From an uncultured Desulfobulbaceae bacterium (GTDB lineage: Bacteria > Desulfobacterota > Desulfobulbia > Desulfobulbales > Desulfocapsaceae), in assembly GCA_903887485.1 (NCBI GenBank), contig CAISPV010000006.1:16805-80804 (forward strand): 64,000 nucleotides of DNA, in the 5' to 3' direction. This document shows positions 9,833 to 17,840 of this stretch, piece by piece (the stretch's first letter is position 1; the number at the start of each line of letters is the position of its first letter). Position numbers and translations under genes: made by a program. Under the pieces are notes generated by a model, which saw nothing but the letters and a program-made list of their open reading frames with translations, had not been told where the DNA came from and ran no database searches.

Positions 9833-11606
9833 TGCCGTCGCTCCTTTCACTGTAAACCGGAAAAGTGATGATGAATGTGGTGCCGATACCAATCTCGCTG
9901 TTCACCTCGATCTTGCCGCCAAGCTTTTGGACAATACCATAGGTAATGGATAATCCCAAGCCGGTGCCTTTCTTCTCCTCATTTCCTTTGGTGGTAAAAA
10001 AAGGCTCGAAGATATTTTTCATGGTCTCTGTCGACATGCCCGGCCCGGTATCTGAAATGGCGATCATGACGGTTTTGTTGTCATCGCAACTTGAGGTGAT
10101 ATGGATCTCCCCCTCATTGTTGATGGCCTCCATGGCGTTGTTGGTTGTAACCATGGCATTGCTGATGGCGTCGATGGCATTGTTGATCACGTTGAGCAAT
10201 ACCTGTTGCAACTGGCCGTGATCGGCCCGGATGACCGGTAATTCCTTCTGAAGTTGCAAGAGGATATGGATGTTATGATAGGCGGCCTCTTTTTCAAGGA
10301 AGCTGATGACTTCCCTGATGATGTCGTTGAGATGGACCAGGGTCAGTGAGGTCTCCATGCGTCGGGCAAAGCCCAGTAAGCGGTGGGTGATGGTTCTGGC
10401 TCGCCCCACCGCATTTTGCAGGGAATCTAATTGATCAATAAACTTTTCCCGGTAGCGAAAATCACGATCCATTTCAAGCAGATCCTGCATCAATCCCGCT
10501 TTTTCCCCGATAATGGCCAGCGGGTTATTGATTTCATGGGCCACACCTGCCGCCAGACGGCCAATGGAGGCAAGCTTGTCGGTGTGCTCCGTTTCGCTGA
10601 GCATCGCCTCCCGCATCTCGTCGGCCTCCCTGAGCTTTCCGGCGATGAAGGCAGAGAGCCAGATAATGATGCAGCCCAACACCAGGGAACAACTGATCAG
10701 GGTAAGCATCAATCCTCTCTTGAAAGAATGCCAGTCCCCCCTTTTCGCATATCCTTGATGATCCAGGACAAGAAACCAGGGTGTGTGCGGGATGCGGCTG
10801 ACCGCTCGGTAAAAACTGCCGTTACTTCCTTCTCCAGAGATGAGGATGTCGTTCTGCTTTGGCTTGTTGCCCAGCTTGAAATCCTCAAGCACGGTGCCGT
10901 GATAACGGGAAGAGCTTTGCAGCTTGTTGCTGTCATTGACCAGGAAGATGTCCTCCAGGGCCCCGGTGTTGACCGAAGCAAGAAAGTGATCCAGGGTTTC
11001 ACTGTCAATACTTGCCCGGAGAACCCAGGAATCCTGCGAGGATGCCGACCCTTTTTTGCTGGCCGCGACAACAAAATGGGGAAAATTGCGGAATCCGGTA
11101 AAAACTTCACTGACGTATATCTTCCTGGTCAGGGCCTTATGAAACCAGATGCTGTCATTGTAATTCTTGCCGACCAGTTTGTAGGGGCCGGCATAGGTTA
11201 TCTGGATGCCGTCCGAGCCAATGACGCCGATATCAACCAAGCCCTGATGTTCCTCCTTGAGCCGTCTGAAGATCTGGTCAAGTTGTTGTTGGTCGGTTAA
11301 ATCCTCAAAGGTGTACGAGTCGAGCACGACCGTGATCGCCGCCTCCATCTTTTCAAGGTAGGCGTTGATGGTGGCCCTGGCGCTTTCCGCGCTCCAGCGG
11401 GCATTGGCGTAGGATTCGTTCTGCAGGAGCTGTCGGTATTGGACAAAATTGATTCCCGAGATGATGGCCATGGGGATCAGGGTGATGGCCAGCATGGCGA
11501 TGAGCATGCTGTTGCGCATGCAACGGTACCGCTCTCTGGTGGAAAGGTTTTTATTGTGGAGTCCACAAAATAGCGGGCATAAGGAGCCAAAAGAGTTGTC
11601 TTTCAT
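9819..11606 (-). CDS. Membrane sensor histidine kinase (Cache-like periplasmic domain, HisKA, HATPase)
   Basis: 'GRLAAGVAHEINNPLAIIGEKAGLM', 'NVINNAIDAI', 'DTGPGMS', 'GTGLGLSITYGIVQKLGG'. Confidence 0.94.
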   Translation of the reverse strand: MKDNSFGSLCPLFCGLHNKNLSTRERYRCMRNSMLIAMLAITLIPMAIISGINFVQYRQLLQNESYANARWSAESARATINAYLEKMEAAITVVLDSYTFEDLTDQQQLDQIFRRLKEEHQGLVDIGVIGSDGIQITYAGPYKLVGKNYNDSIWFHKALTRKIYVSEVFTGFRNFPHFVVAASKKGSASSQDSWVLRASIDSETLDHFLASVNTGALEDIFLVNDSNKLQSSSRYHGTVLEDFKLGNKPKQNDILISGEGSNGSFYRAVSRIPHTPWFLVLDHQGYAKRGDWHSFKRGLMLTLISCSLVLGCIIIWLSAFIAGKLREADEMREAMLSETEHTDKLASIGRLAAGVAHEINNPLAIIGEKAGLMQDLLEMDRDFRYREKFIDQLDSLQNAVGRARTITHRLLGFARRMETSLTLVHLNDIIREVISFLEKEAAYHNIHILLQLQKELPVIRADHGQLQQVLLNVINNAIDAISNAMVTTNNAMEAINNEGEIHITSSCDDNKTVMIAISDTGPGMSTETMKNIFEPFFTTKGNEEKKGTGLGLSITYGIVQKLGGKIEVNSEIGIGTTFIITFPVYSERSDGNGHN

Positions 11607-11956
11607 GGTGTGGTACTCCGATCGGGCCTTGTCCGGAGAATGGCCCCTGATTGTAGTTTTTTGACCATGGCCAAGGCAAGGGCTTCTTCGGCTGGCCCGA
11701 TTATCCGGTCGATCACTTCAATCTTTTTCCAGATCAGATATTGGAAATGGGCGTCCTCAATACCGCCGCAGATTACCAGGGCTACTTCTTCCTTGATTGC
11801 CAGGCTGCACAGCTCGTCGCTGGACGGTCCCGGCAGCAGGATGGTTCGAGGCGCGCCTGAGATCTTTCCCCTGGTGATTCTGGCGATCAGCACCTCGGTG
11901 GTCAGGTCAAAGCGGGGGGCGATATCATTGTTCTGCAGGGTGATAAGGATCTTCAT
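11603..11956 (-). CDS. NifX/NifB-C-like dinitrogenase iron-molybdenum cofactor-type domain protein
   Basis: 117 aa; 'MKILITLQNNDIAPRFDLTTEVLIARI..ALVICGGIEDAHFQYLIWKKIEVIDRIIGPAEEAL'. Confidence 0.75.
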   Translation of the reverse strand: MKILITLQNNDIAPRFDLTTEVLIARITRGKISGAPRTILLPGPSSDELCSLAIKEEVALVICGGIEDAHFQYLIWKKIEVIDRIIGPAEEALALAMVKKLQSGAILRTRPDRSTTP

Positions 11957-11963
11957 AGGAGGG

Positions 11964-13376
11964 TCAGGCCAGGCTGTATTCTTTCATCTTCCGCCACAGG
12001 GTGGTGCGTCCCCAGGCAAGCACTTTTGCCGCCTCACTTCGGTTGCCGCCGCTTTGCATAAGGGCGCCAAGGATGTTTTGTTTCTCGATGTCACTCCAGT
12101 TGGCGGCGTTGTCCGGGACTCCTTTATGGCTGTTGGCTGCTGGGTGCTGTGTGTTCGGGGCGGCGTCAGTTTGCCTGTCTATCGGGAGGGAAGGTTCGGT
12201 GCCGGGTCTTGAGAGAGGAGGACTTAACGGTTCATCCAGCACATAGGGCGGCAGGTGATCGAGCTCAATAACCTCACCTCTGCAGATATTGACGCCATAT
12301 TCGATGATGTTGCGTAATTCCCGGACATTGCCGGGGTAGCGGTATTTGGTTAATCGTTGCAGGGCCTGGGGGGAGATCTTTTGGATATTTTTATTAAAAT
12401 TTGCGGCAAACATCTGCAGAAAATGATCGATCAACAGTCGCACGTCTCCGTCTCGTTCCCTGAGCGGCGGCAGGTGTACCCGCAGGACGTTTAAACGAAA
12501 AAAAAGATCCTCTCGAAATCCTCCTTCTCCAACCAACTTTCTCAGATCACGATGGGTGCCGGTGATCAGCCGCACATCAACCTTGACCTTTTTCTGGCTG
12601 CCCAGCGGAAAAAACTCCCGATCATCAAGCACGGTAAGAAGTTTTACCTGGAGCGGCAAGGGGAGGTCGCCGATCTCAGTGAGAAAGATCGTGCCACCCT
12701 GGGCAAGTTGAAACATGCCGTGCTTGTCGGCATGGGCCCCGGTGAAGGCCCCCCGGACATGACCAAACAACTCTGATTCGAGCAGGCTCTCCGGCAGGGC
12801 GCCACAGTTCACCTTGATAAAAGGATATTTGCCTCGTTTGGAGGCGTGATGGATGGCCTCGGCCAGGATGTCCTTGCCGGTGCCGGTCTCGCCGGTGATC
12901 AATACGGAGGAATCGGTGTGGGCCAGGATTGGCAGGAGCTCAAAGACTTCCTGCATCTTGGGGCTATGTCCCAGGAGGCCCTTGGACGGGCCGATCTCTT
13001 TTTTCCCTGCACGGGTTTCCTGAATGGCGGTGATATCTTCCAGGGCGAGGACCATTGCTGCTTGCCCCGTTCTCGGAGACAAGATCGGGGTTGCGGTAAA
13101 GCGCACCGGGATTTTTTTGCGATTGAGGCCAAGGATGTCGCCCTCAGTGTTGCAGGCCATTCCTGTTTCTCCAGCCTGCCGGAGAAAGTGACTGTTTTGC
13201 TGGAAGTGAGTGCGAAGGATGAAATCATAATAGATGCCGCGAGCTTCTTCGCCGGAATAGCCGGTAAGGGCCTCGAGGAAGCGGTTCATTTCGATGATCT
13301 GGAAGTCCTGGTCGAGCAGGGCGATACCGTGTGGCACGCCATTCAGGATTTCCAGGAGCTCGGGGTATTGGTTCAT
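11964..13376 (-). CDS. PAS-containing sigma-54-dependent transcriptional activator with Fis-type C-terminal HTH
   Basis: 'GETGTGKDILAEAIHHAS', 'ELFGHVRGAFTGA', 'RYPGNVRELRNIIEYGV', C-terminal 'NRSEAAKVLAWGRTTLWRKMKEY'; ATG at 13376 (MNQYPELLEIL) preferred over 13487. Confidence 0.94.
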   Translation of the reverse strand: MNQYPELLEILNGVPHGIALLDQDFQIIEMNRFLEALTGYSGEEARGIYYDFILRTHFQQNSHFLRQAGETGMACNTEGDILGLNRKKIPVRFTATPILSPRTGQAAMVLALEDITAIQETRAGKKEIGPSKGLLGHSPKMQEVFELLPILAHTDSSVLITGETGTGKDILAEAIHHASKRGKYPFIKVNCGALPESLLESELFGHVRGAFTGAHADKHGMFQLAQGGTIFLTEIGDLPLPLQVKLLTVLDDREFFPLGSQKKVKVDVRLITGTHRDLRKLVGEGGFREDLFFRLNVLRVHLPPLRERDGDVRLLIDHFLQMFAANFNKNIQKISPQALQRLTKYRYPGNVRELRNIIEYGVNICRGEVIELDHLPPYVLDEPLSPPLSRPGTEPSLPIDRQTDAAPNTQHPAANSHKGVPDNAANWSDIEKQNILGALMQSGGNRSEAAKVLAWGRTTLWRKMKEYSLA

Positions 13377-13748
13377 GGCTTCACCTGTTCCGGTTGGAGC
13401 CGGGACGGTTGTATGGATCTTGGCGGCAATGTCTGGTCTGTGGTCTGTTTCGTGTTTCGTATTGTTTCTATCTGTTCCGTGTATCATGCTCTGTCTTGAG
13501 AAGTCAATTGTTTTTTTAGGTGGAGCTCTGAATGGGTAGATTCGTGGGGGTGGGATTGTTGCGGGGGTATATGAGTTTGCTGTCCCTGTCGCAAGTGTTG
13601 GGTAGTGGGTGGTGGAGATGGGGCGCTTTGTTTCTGGTTGTTTCAGCGGAGGTGCTGTGTGTTCTCTTTTGTTTCAAAATGTTTTGCTGTGTGATTCCGG
13701 CTCAGAGTTTTATTTTGGTAACATGCTGTATTTATATGAAATGTGTTT

Positions 13749-13764
13749 TTGGCACGATCCTTGT
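13749..13764 (+). promoter_or_regulatory. Sigma-54 (-24/-12) promoter
   Basis: TTGGCACGATCCTTGT closely matches TTGGCACG-N4-TTGC; 73 nt upstream of the ATG at 13837 and next to a divergent sigma-54 activator. Confidence 0.8.
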
Positions 13765-13836
13765 ATTAGAAACAACAAACAGCACAACAGATCTGCTGGG
13801 GTGCAACAGGTTATCAGGAAAACTGCGGAGGTTGCC

Positions 13837-14136
13837 ATGAAAAAATCACTTAACACTTTTCAGAAATGGATGACAGCGATCACCTTTGCCGAGGCCGGGG
13901 AGTGGGATATGGCCAAACAGATGTCCCCTGTCACTGTCCCGAGCAGAGAGATCAGTCAGCTTGAGCAAACCTTTATGGCTGCCGCCTTTGCCGAGGCAGG
14001 ACTTTACGAAGATGCTGTCAGGATGGCTGAGGGTCTTAGTTATCAGGCCCCGGCAACTGATGATTTTCTCCAGTCGCTTGGTCTGGGAGGGGTTCGCGTG
14101 ACGTATGGTGTGTTTGCTGTTGGTTCGGTGCGATAA
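13837..14136 (+). CDS. Small protein with two FAEAG-type helical motifs, unknown function
   Basis: 99 aa MKKSLNTFQKWMTAITFAEAGEWDMAKQM..FMAAAFAEAGLYEDAVRMAEG; GGAGG upstream; start placed downstream of the sigma-54 promoter. Confidence 0.8.
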   Translation: MKKSLNTFQKWMTAITFAEAGEWDMAKQMSPVTVPSREISQLEQTFMAAAFAEAGLYEDAVRMAEGLSYQAPATDDFLQSLGLGGVRVTYGVFAVGSVR

Positions 14137-14174
14137 GCGCAGCGTCCGGTAACTCTTCAAAAGGGACGGGAGAA

Positions 14175-14699
14175 ATGGCCATCACGGCAACGGCGCTCAT
14201 TGTCTCCGACGATACGGACTTTGCCCAAACAATGAAAGTCCTCCTTCAGCGCTGGGGCATGGTTGTGGAATTGGCAGCAGAAGCTGTGTATTTGCCCGCC
14301 GGCGGGGTGGATGTGGTTCTGCTTGATATCCGGAGGCAGGACAACAATGGGCTTGCTCTCCTGGCAACCATTCGTACCCGGATGGCTGACGCCGAGATCA
14401 TTCTCGTGAACAGGCCGGACAATATCCAGTTGTCCATGGCCGGGATGCAGGCTGGGGCAGATGATGAGATCATCTCTCCTTTTGATACTGCCACCCTGAA
14501 AAATAAAATCTCTTCCGCTCTTCAATGCCGGAAAAAACGGCGTGGGAAGAGGTCGTTGCTGAAAAGATTTGAAGATGCCATGACCGCTATCACGTTTGCC
14601 CAGGCCGGAGAATTTGATACTGCCGTTGACTTGTTGAATGAGTCGGAGGAGAAGTCTTCCTCCCGTAAAGATCGAAAACAAACAGAGGCAGCACCTTGA
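14175..14699 (+). CDS. Degenerate receiver-like domain protein with C-terminal FAQAGE motif
   Basis: 'ALIVSDDTDFAQTM..VVLLDIRRQDNNGLALL..EIISPFD'; C-terminal 'AMTAITFAQAGEFDTAVDLLNESE'. Confidence 0.82.
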   Translation: MAITATALIVSDDTDFAQTMKVLLQRWGMVVELAAEAVYLPAGGVDVVLLDIRRQDNNGLALLATIRTRMADAEIILVNRPDNIQLSMAGMQAGADDEIISPFDTATLKNKISSALQCRKKRRGKRSLLKRFEDAMTAITFAQAGEFDTAVDLLNESEEKSSSRKDRKQTEAAP

Positions 14700-14743
14700 G
14701 TTGACTGTCTTTAAACCGATGCTGAGGGATTAGGGGGGGAAAC

Positions 14744-15196
14744 ATGGATGATATCAAAATTCTGCTGGTAGATGATGAGGAAGACTTTATCAAGACATTG
14801 TCGGAGCGTCTCGATCTGCGGGACCTTGGCAGCGAAACGGCGCTCAGCGGCGAACAGGCATTGGGGTATGTTGGTGATAATGAGCCCGATGTCATGGTCC
14901 TTGATCTGAAGATGCCGGGCATTGACGGGATGGAGGTGCTCCGTCGGGTCAGAAAAACCTATCCCCATATCCAGGTTATCATCCAGACCGGGCACGGCAA
15001 CGATCTTGATGAAGCAGAGGCCAGGCGGCTTGGAGTCTTTGATTATCTCAAGAAGCCGATTGAGATCGAGGTCCTGGTAGAAAGGATCAAGGCCGCCTAT
15101 CAGGCAAAAAACAACTTGCTGGATAACTCGGCGGGTGCAGTCGCCTTTGCCGAGGCAGGCGAATACGAAACTGCCCAAAATTTATTGGGGAAATAA
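14744..15196 (+). CDS. Response regulator with C-terminal FAEAGE motif
   Basis: 'ILLVDDEEDFIKTL..VMVLDLKMPGIDGMEVL..VIIQTGHGN..DYLKKPIE'; C-terminal 'GAVAFAEAGEYETAQNLLGK'. Confidence 0.92.
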   Translation: MDDIKILLVDDEEDFIKTLSERLDLRDLGSETALSGEQALGYVGDNEPDVMVLDLKMPGIDGMEVLRRVRKTYPHIQVIIQTGHGNDLDEAEARRLGVFDYLKKPIEIEVLVERIKAAYQAKNNLLDNSAGAVAFAEAGEYETAQNLLGK

Positions 15197-15253
15197 GTTG
15201 GAGGGCGTGACGAAATAAGAATAATTTTTTTGACCAGTTTGCAACAGCACCTG

Positions 15254-15289
15254 ATGCCGTTTTGCCATCCTGATGACGGCATTTTTTTT
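15254..15289 (+). terminator. Rho-independent terminator
   Basis: ATGCCGT..ACGGCAT followed by a T run. Confidence 0.8.
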
Positions 15290-15330
15290 ATAACGGCTCT
15301 ATTAACTCTTTCCGGGAAGGCCAGACAGCA

Positions 15331-15630
15331 ATGCAGAAACAGGCAGTGGTCATGAACAGCCACTTTATTGTCAGTGGTGAACGGATGGAAATCCGCCCGC
15401 TGGTGGGTTCCGGTTTGGGTGAAGGCTATCCGCAGGAGGGCCGGTTTCCGACCCTGTTGGAGCTTGAACAGGAGTATGTGCAAAAGGTCCTGGCCCATGT
15501 TGCCGGCAACAAGTCACGGGCGGCCGAGGTGCTGGGTATAGACCGGGTTTCCCTGTGGCGAAAGCTGAAGAGGCTTGATGGTATTACGGCTGCCGGCCCC
15601 CGGTTCGGGAAATGTTCTGAACAATCATGA
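15331..15630 (+). CDS. Small Fis-type helix-turn-helix protein
   Basis: 99 aa; 'LLELEQEYVQKVLAHVAGNKSRAAEVLGIDRVSLWRKLKRL'. Confidence 0.85.
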   Translation: MQKQAVVMNSHFIVSGERMEIRPLVGSGLGEGYPQEGRFPTLLELEQEYVQKVLAHVAGNKSRAAEVLGIDRVSLWRKLKRLDGITAAGPRFGKCSEQS

Positions 15631-17315
15631 AGATGTATGTTGCCACCATTCCCGGCAGCGCCCTGAAGGTTCGTTCGCGTGAGTCCTATTATGCACGGCA
15701 GAAACGGATTTTTGTGGTGGTCGTTATCCTGGTGGCCATTGTTCCTCTGCTGTTCATCAGTTGGACGGTTTCCCGTTTTTATCAGGAATCATGGCTGGAC
15801 AAGACCACAGTGGAGCTGACCAGCCTCGCCAATAACCGTCGGGAGATCATCGATCTCTTCCTCAACAGTCAGGAAAATACCCTGGCCGGATATGCGGAAC
15901 TGTACGATTTTTCCTGGCTAAGCGACCCCTCCAATCTGGAGAAGCTGTTCAAGGCCATGAATCACCAGGGGGTTATTGTCGATCTGGGCCTTATTGCCAG
16001 GGATGGCAGTCACCAGAGTTATACCGGCCCCTTTGCCGAACACCTGAAGGACAAGAATTATGCGGAGACGCGCTGGTTTGCCGAAGTCATGCACAGTGGG
16101 CGGTACGTAAGTGATGTGTTCACCGGCTTTCGCGGGGTGCCGCATTTCATTGTGGCCGTGACCGATCCCACCCGTTCCTGGATCCTGCGGGCGACCATTA
16201 ATTCCGAGTTGTTTAATGCCCTGTTGGCCAGCACCGTGGTGGGGCCGGGTGGCGATGCCTTTATCATCAATCGTCAGGGTGAGATGCAAACCCCAAGCCG
16301 CCTGGGGCTGGCATCGTTGCCTGCCGGGGAGAAAGCGCTCCTGCTCTCCAATGACCGCCTGACCATTCATAATACCCCAGGGTTTCTCTATGCCACCACC
16401 GGGATGAAAAATAACGACTGGATTCTGGTGCTGAAGACCGATATCGAGACCTCGCTGGCGGATTTTTACCGGGCCAGACAGCGTGACCAGATGATCATTG
16501 GCGGCGCGGGCCTGCTCATCATTGCGGTTGCTATTTTGCTGGTGTTTTCGATGATGAACAAGGTTGAAGGTGCCGACCACCAGCGCGTGCTGTTGTATGA
16601 CCGAATCCGATACTCGGAAAAAATGGCCTTGATCGGCAGGATGGCGGCCAGTGTTGCCCATGAGATCAATAACCCCCTGCAGATCATTGGTGATCAGGCC
16701 GGCTGGCTTGATGAACTGTTGAGCGAGGAAGAACCGTCGCTCCTGAAAAATAGGGATGAATATCAACCCGCAATTCTCAAAATCAGGGCCCAGGTCAAAC
16801 GGGCCAGCACGATCACCCACAGGCTGCTGGGGTTTTCCCGCAGCACCGATGGCGTGAAGTCGGCAACTGATATCAATGTCCTGGTGGAGGAGACGGTTTC
16901 GTTTCTGGAAAAAGAGGCGCAGAATCATCGGATTACCATTCGGCGCCGCCTGAATTTCACTCTGCCGCTCATCACTACCGACGGCACCCAACTGCAGCAG
17001 GTCTTTCTCAATATTCTCAATAATGGTGTTGATGCCATTGGTGCTGACGGTGAAATTACCATCAGCACCAGTGCGGCCGGAAAGCAGATCATTATTGAAT
17101 TTGCCGACAATGGACCGGGACTTTCGGCAGATGCCTTGAACAAGGTCTTTGAACCGTTCTTTACCACCAAAAAAATGGGGTGTGGCACCGGAATTGGCCT
17201 GGCCATTTCCTATAATATCATGGAGCGCCTTGGTGGCGGCATTGAGGCACTAAACGGCTTGCAGGGTGGTTGCGTGTTTCGGGTCACCTTGCCGGCTCCA
17301 CTTGGCAACGCATAA
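15627..17315 (+). CDS. Membrane sensor histidine kinase (Cache-like, HisKA, HATPase)
   Basis: 'IGRMAASVAHEINNPLQIIGDQAGWLDELL', 'NILNNGVDAIG', 'GTGIGLAISYNIMERLGG'. Confidence 0.94.
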   Translation: MKMYVATIPGSALKVRSRESYYARQKRIFVVVVILVAIVPLLFISWTVSRFYQESWLDKTTVELTSLANNRREIIDLFLNSQENTLAGYAELYDFSWLSDPSNLEKLFKAMNHQGVIVDLGLIARDGSHQSYTGPFAEHLKDKNYAETRWFAEVMHSGRYVSDVFTGFRGVPHFIVAVTDPTRSWILRATINSELFNALLASTVVGPGGDAFIINRQGEMQTPSRLGLASLPAGEKALLLSNDRLTIHNTPGFLYATTGMKNNDWILVLKTDIETSLADFYRARQRDQMIIGGAGLLIIAVAILLVFSMMNKVEGADHQRVLLYDRIRYSEKMALIGRMAASVAHEINNPLQIIGDQAGWLDELLSEEEPSLLKNRDEYQPAILKIRAQVKRASTITHRLLGFSRSTDGVKSATDINVLVEETVSFLEKEAQNHRITIRRRLNFTLPLITTDGTQLQQVFLNILNNGVDAIGADGEITISTSAAGKQIIIEFADNGPGLSADALNKVFEPFFTTKKMGCGTGIGLAISYNIMERLGGGIEALNGLQGGCVFRVTLPAPLGNA

Positions 17316-17357
17316 AGTACCATTCACCCATAAGGGACAAGGTGCAGAGGAAATAAA

Positions 17358-17729
17358 ATGGCCGATTTTTCAGTGCTGGTGATCGATGATGAACAGGAGT
17401 TCGTCTCTACCCTGGTACGGCGTCTGCGTAAAAGGGGTTGGGAAAGTGAAGGGGTGTTGACCGGTGGCGAAGCCATACTCAAGATTGCGGCCGGTGACTT
17501 TGCGGTGGCGCTTCTGGATATGCGCCTTCCCGATATGGACGGCAGCCAGGTCCTGCGGGAAATAATGAAAATCAACCCGCAAACCCGGATTATTATCCTC
17601 ACTGGTCATGCCTCGGCCAGTGAGGGAGAGGAGGGGATTCGCAACGGGGCCTTTGATTATCTGATCAAGCCGGTGGAATTTGAAACACTCCTGGAGAAAC
17701 TTCAGGCGGCCAGAGAGCGAAGTCCATAA
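17358..17729 (+). CDS. Single-domain response regulator
   Basis: 'VLVIDDEQEFVSTL..VALLDMRLPDMDG..IIILTGHAS..DYLIKPVE'. Confidence 0.93.
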   Translation: MADFSVLVIDDEQEFVSTLVRRLRKRGWESEGVLTGGEAILKIAAGDFAVALLDMRLPDMDGSQVLREIMKINPQTRIIILTGHASASEGEEGIRNGAFDYLIKPVEFETLLEKLQAARERSP

Positions 17730-17840
17730 GGCTATGTGCAGCAGGCCGGGGAAAAATAATCCAGGAACATGACAAGGTGCCTTGCAACCAAGGGGGTGCG
17801 AGGGTTTTTATTATTCAACAAGGTGAAAGGAGTAAAAGGA

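Noticed and set aside
13609-13836. N-terminal extension of the FAEAGE small protein
   Set aside because: Contains the sigma-54 promoter and G-rich intergenic DNA; the GGAGG-preceded ATG at 13837 fits better
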